From Clostridiales bacterium (GTDB lineage Bacteria; Bacillota; Clostridia; Lachnospirales; Lachnospiraceae), in assembly GCA_019418195.1 (NCBI GenBank), contig DYCJ01000027.1, positions 3,820 through 17,951 of the forward strand: a stretch of 14,132 bases of DNA, read 5' to 3'. Numbering within the stretch: the stretch's first letter is position 1; each line of letters begins with the position of its first letter. The notes below the pieces were generated by a model. That model searched no databases. It saw only the letters and a program-made list of their open reading frames with translations, and was not told the origin of the DNA. Below are positions 1 to 6,565 of the stretch, piece after piece. The position numbers and the translations under genes were made by a program.

Positions 1-1861
1 GCACATAATTTACAAAACCTGCTGCCCAGTTTCCCGCCTTTTCGCCCAGTATTTTCCCAGTCTGGTCGTTTGTGATCAGAAAAAAGTCCGTCCATTCTGT
101 AGGAAGAAGATCATATACATTTTCCGCTATTTCAGAAGTCCATTTCTTGGCAAATGGAGCCACTTCCTCATTTCTCACTCCCGCCTGATCCGCCTTTTCC
201 TGTGCTTCCGTTACCTTCGCCCAGTCCTCCGCGATCTGTTTTCCGGTCTTGTAAAGCTCGCAGAGTGCATTGATCTTCTCAAGCGTATTTTTTGCCGTAT
301 TCAGAGGCGGATATTTCTCCAAAAAGTGATCCGCCCATTTTTCCATCTGGTCTTTTGCAATCTGGATTCCCGCTTCTTTCAGCTTCTCTGCGAGCAGATC
401 CACTGTTTTCTCAACGTTTTCATTGCGTTCGGGCTTTTTAGTCTCCGTATCATTCGCCCCGTCCGGCTGTCTGTTTTCACTGTCTGCATCTGCATCTTGC
501 TGCTCCGGATCTCCTGCACCGCTTTCCTCCGAGTCCTCTCCGGACACATCATCCGAATCTGACTGTCCTTGGTCTGGATTATCAGGGTCATCCGATTCAT
601 TCTGATTTGGATCATCATTCTGGTTCGGATCATCGCCCTGATCTGTATCATCATCCTGATTCGGATCATCCGGAAGCGGAACGCCTTCATAATAATTCAT
701 GTAGATATCCACAAATTCCGGAGGGATGGGCGGAATATGACCCAGATATTCTTTCATCTGCAAATAATCTTTAAACTCACCCGCACCTGTGTGCACCCAC
801 ACATTATTTCCACAGTATTCCAACTGATATCCAACAAGCCAGTTTGCACCATCCAGCTCCTCTTCTACAGGCTCAAGCGCATTGTGAAAATATAGTAAAT
901 CACCTGAAAGTATATACATCATAGCGCCGTACTCTATGTGCTGTAACCACTCTCCTACCGGTGGAACAGGGTTATCCGGATCGGGATCATCTATCCCCGG
1001 ATTGTCCGGATCGTCCGGATCGGGATCATCTGTTCCAGGATCATCTGTTCCCGGGTTATCCGGATCGTCCGGGTCTGGCTCGCCTGTTCCAGGATTATCC
1101 GGATCATCCTTATCGTCATCCCCGTCTCCCGGATTCGGGTTCGGATTCGGATTCGGATCTTCCGGTCTCAGATTCTCAAGCTCTTCCGGCAGCGGCGGCT
1201 CCTTGCCAAATGTATTTTTATATTCTTCATATTCATATTCCGTACCGCCTTCGACTGTCCATATATCCCCGTTCTGCACAGCCGTTGCACCTACGATCCA
1301 GAATCCGAGCACATCCATCTGATTATCTTTCAGAGAATAGAACAATCCGTCTCCAAAGTACCATACTCTTGTACTCGCTGTCTGCAGCCACTGGTTCTCC
1401 GGTATTATGCTGCCATCATTATCGGGTTCTGATGATTTCTGCGCGGCTGCTTTATTCATAGCTGCTTTGTCTGTGATTGCTTTGTTCATAGATATTTTAT
1501 TCGCATCAGCTTTCTCTTTCTGTCTTTCGCTGTAAGCCTCTGCGAATTCCGCTATCTCTTCGGACGGCATTTTTTCCATTTTCATCTCCGACAGGACAGC
1601 ATCTGCCGGTTCCTGCTCTGATTTCTCCGATACATCAGTGTCCGCTGGCTCCTGATCTGCAGTCTCAGGCTGGTCTGTCTGCTCCTGCACATGCATTTCC
1701 GGCACATCTACCGTTTCCACATCTGTCTGCGTCTGTACCGCTGATTCCTCCGTCAACACTTCTGTATCTTCACCAGCCGCCGCATAAGACATTGACGGAA
1801 TAAGCATACAGAGTGCCAGTGATGCGGCTATTCCTTTATAGAATCGTTTTCTTTTCATCAT
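1..1861 (-). CDS. Large acidic exported protein with duplicated W-rich module (3' end outside window)
   Basis: An uninterrupted frame of about 620 codons runs from here past the left edge, so the C-terminus is missing. I do not recognise the family. The N-terminus is a clear Sec signal peptide: KRKR, a hydrophobic core at about residues 10-21, and a likely cut after SYA. Next come an acidic E/Q/T/D-rich stretch to about 150, a W-rich module (about 157-227), a Pro/Asp/Asn/Gly linker (235-298), a second related module (303-382), another Asp/Asn/Gln/Ser linker (395-475), and a charged helical region containing WADHFLEKYPPL. Both modules share a WLQ start, GDxLxY/GDGLFY, GxWxVG and a PPxPxE end. 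There is no LPXTG or membrane segment in the visible part. The chosen ATG overlaps the upstream stop as ATGA and has GGAGG 7 nt before it; a second ATG follows directly. It is probably translationally coupled and acts outside the membrane. Confidence 0.85.
   Translation of the reverse strand, partial: MMKRKRFYKGIAASLALCMLIPSMSYAAAGEDTEVLTEESAVQTQTDVETVDVPEMHVQEQTDQPETADQEPADTDVSEKSEQEPADAVLSEMKMEKMPSEEIAEFAEAYSERQKEKADANKISMNKAITDKAAMNKAAAQKSSEPDNDGSIIPENQWLQTASTRVWYFGDGLFYSLKDNQMDVLGFWIVGATAVQNGDIWTVEGGTEYEYEEYKNTFGKEPPLPEELENLRPEDPNPNPNPNPGDGDDDKDDPDNPGTGEPDPDDPDNPGTDDPGTDDPDPDDPDNPGIDDPDPDNPVPPVGEWLQHIEYGAMMYILSGDLLYFHNALEPVEEELDGANWLVGYQLEYCGNNVWVHTGAGEFKDYLQMKEYLGHIPPIPPEFVDIYMNYYEGVPLPDDPNQDDDTDQGDDPNQNDDPNQNESDDPDNPDQGQSDSDDVSGEDSEESGAGDPEQQDADADSENRQPDGANDTETKKPERNENVEKTVDLLAEKLKEAGIQIAKDQMEKWADHFLEKYPPLNTAKNTLEKINALCELYKTGKQIAEDWAKVTEAQEKADQAGVRNEEVAPFAKKWTSEIAENVYDLLPTEWTDFFLITNDQTGKILGEKAGNWAAGFVNYV
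434..679 (-). repeat. Second acidic DPNQ/DSD low-complexity linker
   Basis: Repeated gatgatccgaatcag-like units in coding orientation give DDPNQN and DPDNPDQ repeats, followed by an Asp/Ser/Glu-rich tail of about 50 residues. This links the second W-rich module to the helical C-terminal region of the exported protein. It differs in composition from the first linker: richer in Gln and Ser, poorer in Gly-Thr. Confidence 0.75.
965..1159 (-). repeat. DPDNPG-type low-complexity linker repeat
   Basis: Short imperfect repeats, visible on the plus strand as recurring atccgga/tcgggatcatc units, encode about 65 residues of NPNPNP followed by repeated DPDNPG, DPGTDDP and DPDP units. They separate the two W-rich modules of the exported protein. 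The composition (Pro, Asp, Asn, Gly only) is typical of a stiff extended spacer in surface or secreted proteins. Slippage length variation between strains is likely. Confidence 0.85.
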
Positions 1862-2484
1862 TCATCCACCTCCAATGCAGCAGCCATAGCTGTCAGGATG
1901 CTGATATCTGTATCATCCAGCGTTTCTCCATCCGGGTACCCGCATATCGTGTAGCTGACGCCATCCACAACTGTATTCAGTGTCATGATCGGTTTTTCTT
2001 CCTCCATCTCATAGAATGCATGAACCGCATAAAGCGTCCCGTTAAAATCGACTATCTCTGACTCAACAAGTGACGTTGTGTCATATTCATATGCTGTTGC
2101 CTCCCTGTACGCCTCCTGTTCCTCTTCTGAAAGGTCTGCAAGATTTCCTTCGATCACTTCCGACTCTCCTGCACTTAAGACCAGCCGCAGGTCGTCTACT
2201 ATAGCAAACGCAAACGCCGTGTCGTCCTCTGTTACACCCGTCTCCATCACCATATCCTCCGGAAGATCCAGTTTCATATCATACAGAGTAAGGCGGGTGC
2301 CATTTTCCGTGCGTCCAAAGCTTACTACATCTTTTTTCTGCATCATGGTGATCACTTCTTCCTCCTGCCCGGTCTCCGCATCCGTTCCCTGTGTCTCTGC
2401 ACTTACAAGTCCCGGGATCTGAACAGCCAGTACCGCTGCCACAAGGACTACCCCTGCCGACAGCGCCAGATATTTTTTCTTCAT
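1858..2484 (-). CDS. Small exported protein of unknown family
   Basis: A 208-residue protein of no family I recognise. The N-terminus MKKKYLALSAG begins a signal peptide with a hydrophobic core (ALSAGVVLVAAVLAV) and a likely cut after VSA, about residue 29. There is no lipobox cysteine. The mature part is acidic (TDAETGQEEEV), then a compact alpha/beta-looking region ending in an acidic helix (SILTAMAAALEVDE). Two cues support this start over an in-frame codon 45 nt upstream: GGAGGAG lies 6 nt before this ATG, and the longer form would overlap the Sel1-repeat gene and put charged residues ahead of the signal peptide. It sits 11 bp after the Sel1-repeat gene, and its stop overlaps the start of the large exported protein, so the two are probably coupled. 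A role as accessory or ligand of the large protein or the kinase ectodomain is a guess. Confidence 0.85.
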   Translation of the reverse strand: MKKKYLALSAGVVLVAAVLAVQIPGLVSAETQGTDAETGQEEEVITMMQKKDVVSFGRTENGTRLTLYDMKLDLPEDMVMETGVTEDDTAFAFAIVDDLRLVLSAGESEVIEGNLADLSEEEQEAYREATAYEYDTTSLVESEIVDFNGTLYAVHAFYEMEEEKPIMTLNTVVDGVSYTICGYPDGETLDDTDISILTAMAAALEVDE

Positions 2485-2495
2485 CTTTCTCCTCC

Positions 2496-3269
2496 TCACC
2501 TTTCCGGTTTCTTTTTCACCGCCCACCACGGGACATGGTTTCCCGCTTCGTTATAATAGTTCAGGGCTTTCTCCTCATCCTTCTCTACTCCTGCACCATT
2601 TGCATAACACCAGCCAAGACGGAACTTTGCTTCCAGGCTTCCCTTTTCTGCCGCCAGCCGGTAAAGCCTGACCGCTTCATTTATGTCCTTTTCCACCTCC
2701 TTCCCGCAGAAATAGAAATACGCCAGCCGGCACAGAGCATAGGGATGGCCTGCTGCCGCAGCTGTACGGTAAAGCTTTTCTGCCTGTGTCATGTCACGTT
2801 CCAGATGTTCCGGACCGATCCCCCGCTCACGGATCAGTCCCAGATTAAAACAGGCGCTTATGTGACCTGCTGCCGCAGCTTTTTCATAATACGGAAGTGC
2901 CCGGAACTTATACTCTTCCATGTTGGTTTTACAGATCAGATACTCGGGGCTGTCGTCCCAGTTGATCATCTGACTTCTTAATGCTTCCGGCCCCTCCTGC
3001 AGAAGCAGACGGTTCGGATCTCGCTCATAGTAGTATGCGAGCTGGAACTGCGCGTCCGTATCCCCCGCATCCGCCGCTTTTTTCAACCAGTATTCTGCAG
3101 GAGTCTCTTTCTCTTTCATCCCGGTCAGATGATTTTCACAGTACAGCCCATAATAATACATCGCCCGCACATGTCCTGACTGTGCCGCTTCCAGGAAATA
3201 TTCTGCCGCCTCATCCGTGATCACCTTTTCTCCTGCCGCCCGGTACAGTTCCATCCCTTTTTCATACAT
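2496..3269 (-). CDS. Sel1-like (TPR-type) repeat protein
   Basis: A 257-residue soluble protein built largely of Sel1-like repeats, alpha-alpha hairpins of about 36 residues that scaffold protein-protein contacts. Repeat signatures are visible as AAEYFLEAAQSGHVRAMYYYG (19-41, abbreviated core AAQSGH), AEYWLKKAADAGDTDAQFQL (58-77), LPYYEKAAAAGHISACFNLG (125-144), AEKLYRTAAAAGHPYALCRL (163-182) and AVRLYRLAAEKGSLEAKFRL (199-218). A non-repeat insert occupies about 90-120. The C-terminus ends in a basic PWWAVKKKPER tail. GGAGGG lies 6 nt before the ATG, directly after the stop of the NGILYNT-repeat gene (11-bp gap). There is no signal peptide, so it is cytoplasmic. The Hsp70-like protein of the same cluster carries related repeats, which suggests both bind a common partner or each other (inference). 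Confidence 0.9.
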   Translation of the reverse strand: MYEKGMELYRAAGEKVITDEAAEYFLEAAQSGHVRAMYYYGLYCENHLTGMKEKETPAEYWLKKAADAGDTDAQFQLAYYYERDPNRLLLQEGPEALRSQMINWDDSPEYLICKTNMEEYKFRALPYYEKAAAAGHISACFNLGLIRERGIGPEHLERDMTQAEKLYRTAAAAGHPYALCRLAYFYFCGKEVEKDINEAVRLYRLAAEKGSLEAKFRLGWCYANGAGVEKDEEKALNYYNEAGNHVPWWAVKKKPER

Positions 3270-3280
3270 TGCATTCCCTC

Positions 3281-3877
3281 CTATTCCTCTGTAAACTCAC
3301 CATCCGCAAGCTTATCCGCCGCATCTTTCATACGGTCCTCATAGACCTTTTCCATGCCAGTCATCCCGTCATTTCCATACGACTCCGCCATCTTTCTGTT
3401 AAATTCCACATCATCCGCCAGATCTGCCGCCGTATCGGTCACCGGAGCGGTAAAAGAAACATCTATCCCGGAATTTTCGCTCAGAAAATCCATATTGTCC
3501 ATGCTCGCCTGCCAGATGGAGTCGCTCAAAGGGTCTGTCATAAACCCGTTATAGAGCGGCGGATAAATCCCTTTCGCCCGGTTCTCTGCATTTACCTTTT
3601 CCATCTCCTGGATTGCAGGGACAAGATCAGACATCAGCTCATTGTAGGCTGTGTCGATAGATGTGTTATAAAGAATGCCGTTATGCATCTCAAAGCCGTC
3701 TGCCGGCATTTCGGACACAAGCTCGTTGTATGTCTGGTCGATGTCCGTGTTATAAAGGATGCCGTTATTTATCTCGTATCCGCCCATAGACGCATCGCTC
3801 TGGAAATCATTTACAATATCACTGTAGGCATCATCAATCCCCGTGTTGTAGAGAATCCCGTTTACAATTTCATACAT
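3281..3877 (-). CDS. Small acidic protein with three NGILYNT repeats
   Basis: A 198-residue protein of no known family to me. The N-terminal half is three tandem copies of a roughly 23-residue unit at residues 2-24, 34-56 and 62-84. Each has [YF]E[IM]xNGILYNTxID followed by xxYx[DE][IL][VM]x[DE]. A related shorter string, PPLYNGFMTDP, appears near residue 130. The C-terminal half is acidic and Met/Asp/Ala-rich and probably helical. There is no signal peptide, membrane segment or catalytic motif. It starts with GGAGGG 6-7 nt before ATG, 26 bp after the ATPase gene and 11 bp before the Sel1-repeat gene. The short repeated, surface-looking motif would fit a scaffold, an adaptor, or a substrate recognised repeatedly by the ATPase, the Sel1 repeats or the kinase; nothing in the sequence decides among these. 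Confidence 0.85.
   Translation of the reverse strand: MYEIVNGILYNTGIDDAYSDIVNDFQSDASMGGYEINNGILYNTDIDQTYNELVSEMPADGFEMHNGILYNTSIDTAYNELMSDLVPAIQEMEKVNAENRAKGIYPPLYNGFMTDPLSDSIWQASMDNMDFLSENSGIDVSFTAPVTDTAADLADDVEFNRKMAESYGNDGMTGMEKVYEDRMKDAADKLADGEFTEE
3626..3874 (-). repeat. Three tandem coding repeats (NGILYNT units)
   Basis: Three in-frame units lie at 3806-3874, 3710-3778 and 3626-3694, with start-to-start spacing of 96 and 84 bases. The DNA still shows near-identical cores (plus-strand forms ttgtaaagaatgcc/tataaaggatgccg/tagagaatcccg), but third positions have drifted. The repeat is therefore conserved at protein level and is not a recent DNA duplication. Confidence 0.85.
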
Positions 3878-3903
3878 ACTTTTCCCTCCTGACCTTCTCT
3901 TTT

Positions 3904-6552
3904 TTATTGACTTTCCGCTTTAAAATTCATCTTCACCCAGGCAGCAGCATCGTCCATATCACCGCAGACAATTGCGTTTCCGATCCCCAGTGCACTGATC
4001 AGAGGTTTCTGTTCCTCCCGGAGTGCAAGCCCTGCCGCCATCACCTCACAGTCGTCCGGCGCGGTCAGCCTGTGGACAATCTTGTAATTTGTATTCTTGA
4101 TCACATCCGGGATCAGTCTCGTAGGCACCTGATCTACGATCATAAGGCCCTCTCCGTAGCTGCGGATCTCGGAGAGCATATTAGTAAAGATATCTGCCAC
4201 CGTCTGCTGTGGATTCCCGCTCCCGCCCGGATCTTTTCCCGGGTTCGCCAGTACATTATGAGCCTCCTCAACAACGGTAAGATGCATCAGTCTGTTTTTC
4301 TGAGCCTCCTTCCGGTAAGTTTCGTCGTATTCATAGGCGGACATCCTGTATTCATACAGGCTCAGCATAAGCACTGACATGATCAGCGCCCTGTCTTTCG
4401 CATTTGTAATATGGCTTAAATTGATCACTGCCGACTGTCCGAAGAGATGCTCCCATGGTGTGGAATGCCCGGCGTTCAGTATCTTTCCTCTCGACCCTCT
4501 TGTGAGATACTGGAACCTGGTCTCCAGCGACGCTCCGATATTATCCTGTACCTTTCTCTCATATCCACGCATCCGCAGTACCTGCCGCGCCATCTCTTTC
4601 AGCCCGTCCAGACGGGGATATGCATGGGGCTGTTCCATCTCATCTGCCAGAAAATCCCTGTGATAAGCCTGATACATATAGTGATAAACCGTCTCGTCTA
4701 TGATCACAGGGAGAATATCGCTGACCGGAAGAGAAACATTCAGCAGCGCACTCAGCTTCTCGCTCCGGGAAAGAAGGTCAATCTTCGCTCCGGGCACGGC
4801 CCCCGGCTGAAATGGATTCAGGAAGAGAGGTTCCGTCTTTATTCCGTCAATTTCAGAGTGTCCGGGCATAAAGATCCGGAACTGCTTTTCCTCCGGGAGA
4901 TGCCGGTTCTGCTCTGCCGCCCATCTTACATAATCATCTTTCGCAGGCTCTATCACCAATACCGGTATATTCCTGCCGGTCAGCTCACGGATGATATTCT
5001 TGCAGGTCGTCGATTTGCCGGACCCTGTACTGCCGGTTACAAGGGCGTGACGGTCAAGAGCATTGGGATCGATCTTATAGTCATTTGTCTGCACAACGCC
5101 TGTATCCACCACTTTCCCCAGCGTGATCGAATCCCCGGTCAGCTCCGCAGGATTATTGGCAAATCGCACTGCTGTTTTCACAAATCTGAGTCCCGGCACG
5201 TCACGGCTCGGGAGGGACGATGCAAGGGAGAGCTCTTCCGTATTGAGCGGAGTGCTTAAATACTGGTATGCATTTCCAAAGATATGCCAGTCATCTCCTG
5301 CACGGTCTCCCGCAAGCCCGGCTTCCTCACTGTCCATCAATGGGATAAGCTCAAATCTGTCTCTGATGATCTCCAGCGCTCCGGAATGTTCTTTCAGCAC
5401 ATGTACACGCACCGGTTCCAGATAAGTCTGGTCTCCGGAATAAATCGACCGCAGCATACCGCCTATCGTACTGATATCTTTTCTCGTATGGCCGAGAATA
5501 TAGATCCCTGTATTCCAGAATCCGAGACTACGTCCCTTTTTCAGCCTTTCGATGTGCCGGTCTGTCAGTTCCTCTGCATACTGTGCAAATTTATCCAGAT
5601 ATTGCGATGAGATGTTTCTTGAATAATTCATGGATATCTGCTTGTTCGTGCCGAGCATGGCACCGATGCCGGTAAACACAGCCTGTGTCAGCCTGCCGGC
5701 AGCATATAAAGGGAATCCCATACAGGAGCCTAAAAGTCCTCCCGCAAATCCTCCGAGCAGTCCAAGCCCGATGCCACTGTTCTGAGCCTCCCCCTGTGCT
5801 TCATTCTCCGAGACTGTGCGGTCCACGTTTTTGTGGATCTCACTCCCCAGTCTTCTCATTCTATTGATAATATCCGCAGCCTCACTGTCCGGCATAGGAT
5901 CTGCCATGATCAGAAGACTGTAGTCTTTCTCCCGGCCGTTTAGATCACGCAGGCCGAATGCAAGCGGGTCCAGAGTCTGGCAGGCATCTCCGCGGACCGT
6001 TCTGCGAAGCGACGGGATCCCTGTGACTGCACCGACAGCCCGGTATCCCGCCATTGTTCCGCTGATATTTTCATATACCTCGGCCGGACTCATGGCATAC
6101 AGCTCCATCCCCGGCATACTGCCCGATGCTGCCTCTTTCATCTGTTCCACCGCATCTTCCGCACTCAGGCTGCGGACCGATGAGGCAGTGCCTAGATACA
6201 GGCTCGTTTCCCCGCCGCTGCGGTTTAGAAGAAACAGAAGCCGGTGTCCCCACGTATGCATGGAAGAAAGCACGCTCTGCCATCTGGAAAGCAGGTCATA
6301 TTCCCTTATATTTCCCGGATGCACTGGAAGACGTACCACTTTCAGCCAGGTAATTCTGCCAGTTTCATAAGGGAGATCCGCAAAGTCCTCCCGCTCTGAA
6401 ATGTGGTTCAGATAGCTTCGCTCCATAGAATAATCCAGAAGATGCTGATAGTAGTCATCCGGGATTTCCAACGTATCCGGGATTTTCAGCTTCTCCAGCT
6501 CAATTCCCTGGAACAGATCACGAAACAGCAGCTTTCTCTCTACTTTACTCAT
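3904..6552 (-). CDS. FtsK/HerA-superfamily P-loop ATPase (DUF87/VirB4-like)
   Basis: An 882-residue ATPase. The C-terminal half is a HerA/VirB4-type motor. Walker A is GSTGSGKST at 507-515, Walker B is LTVVEEAHN with the glutamates at 762-763, a sensor-like DQVP follows, then a KIVHR segment; an arginine in EIRSYG could be the finger. These motors form hexamers that pump DNA or protein. The N-terminal 230 residues are unfamiliar. A glycine-zipper segment at 260-280 (GIGLGLLGGFAGGLLGS), followed by small and hydrophobic residues, suggests membrane insertion or close packing. ATG at 6552 is chosen over an in-frame GTG 6 nt upstream because AGGAGG is then 7 nt away. It lies 13 bp after the Hsp70-like gene. 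No nuclease, NurA or SIR2 partner is visible, unlike HerA defence pairs. The presence of exported proteins downstream makes translocation a reasonable guess, but not a demonstrated role. Confidence 0.88.
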   Translation of the reverse strand: MSKVERKLLFRDLFQGIELEKLKIPDTLEIPDDYYQHLLDYSMERSYLNHISEREDFADLPYETGRITWLKVVRLPVHPGNIREYDLLSRWQSVLSSMHTWGHRLLFLLNRSGGETSLYLGTASSVRSLSAEDAVEQMKEAASGSMPGMELYAMSPAEVYENISGTMAGYRAVGAVTGIPSLRRTVRGDACQTLDPLAFGLRDLNGREKDYSLLIMADPMPDSEAADIINRMRRLGSEIHKNVDRTVSENEAQGEAQNSGIGLGLLGGFAGGLLGSCMGFPLYAAGRLTQAVFTGIGAMLGTNKQISMNYSRNISSQYLDKFAQYAEELTDRHIERLKKGRSLGFWNTGIYILGHTRKDISTIGGMLRSIYSGDQTYLEPVRVHVLKEHSGALEIIRDRFELIPLMDSEEAGLAGDRAGDDWHIFGNAYQYLSTPLNTEELSLASSLPSRDVPGLRFVKTAVRFANNPAELTGDSITLGKVVDTGVVQTNDYKIDPNALDRHALVTGSTGSGKSTTCKNIIRELTGRNIPVLVIEPAKDDYVRWAAEQNRHLPEEKQFRIFMPGHSEIDGIKTEPLFLNPFQPGAVPGAKIDLLSRSEKLSALLNVSLPVSDILPVIIDETVYHYMYQAYHRDFLADEMEQPHAYPRLDGLKEMARQVLRMRGYERKVQDNIGASLETRFQYLTRGSRGKILNAGHSTPWEHLFGQSAVINLSHITNAKDRALIMSVLMLSLYEYRMSAYEYDETYRKEAQKNRLMHLTVVEEAHNVLANPGKDPGGSGNPQQTVADIFTNMLSEIRSYGEGLMIVDQVPTRLIPDVIKNTNYKIVHRLTAPDDCEVMAAGLALREEQKPLISALGIGNAIVCGDMDDAAAWVKMNFKAESQ

Positions 6553-6565
6553 GCTCACACCTCCT

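Noticed and set aside
960..1160. CRISPR-like or VNTR array in the repeated atccgga units
   Set aside because: The repeats are short, irregular, in frame with a coding sequence and lack uniform spacers; they encode a low-complexity linker.
936..1461. Plus-strand open frames rich in Gly/Ser/Pro repeats (such as GLSGSSGSGS)
   Set aside because: They are antisense shadows of the DPDNPG linker of the minus-strand exported protein, which has an unbroken frame, SD and signal peptide; the plus frames have no SD and no neighbours on that strand.
2485..2529. Longer N-terminus of the small exported protein starting at 2529
   Set aside because: It would overlap the Sel1-repeat gene and add charged residues ahead of the signal peptide; the ATG at 2484 has a well-spaced GGAGGAG.
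3904..6552. HerA-type anti-phage defence module
   Set aside because: No nuclease, SIR2, DUF4297 or NurA-like partner gene is visible, and the neighbours include Sec-exported proteins. Defence remains possible but nothing in the sequence supports it specifically.
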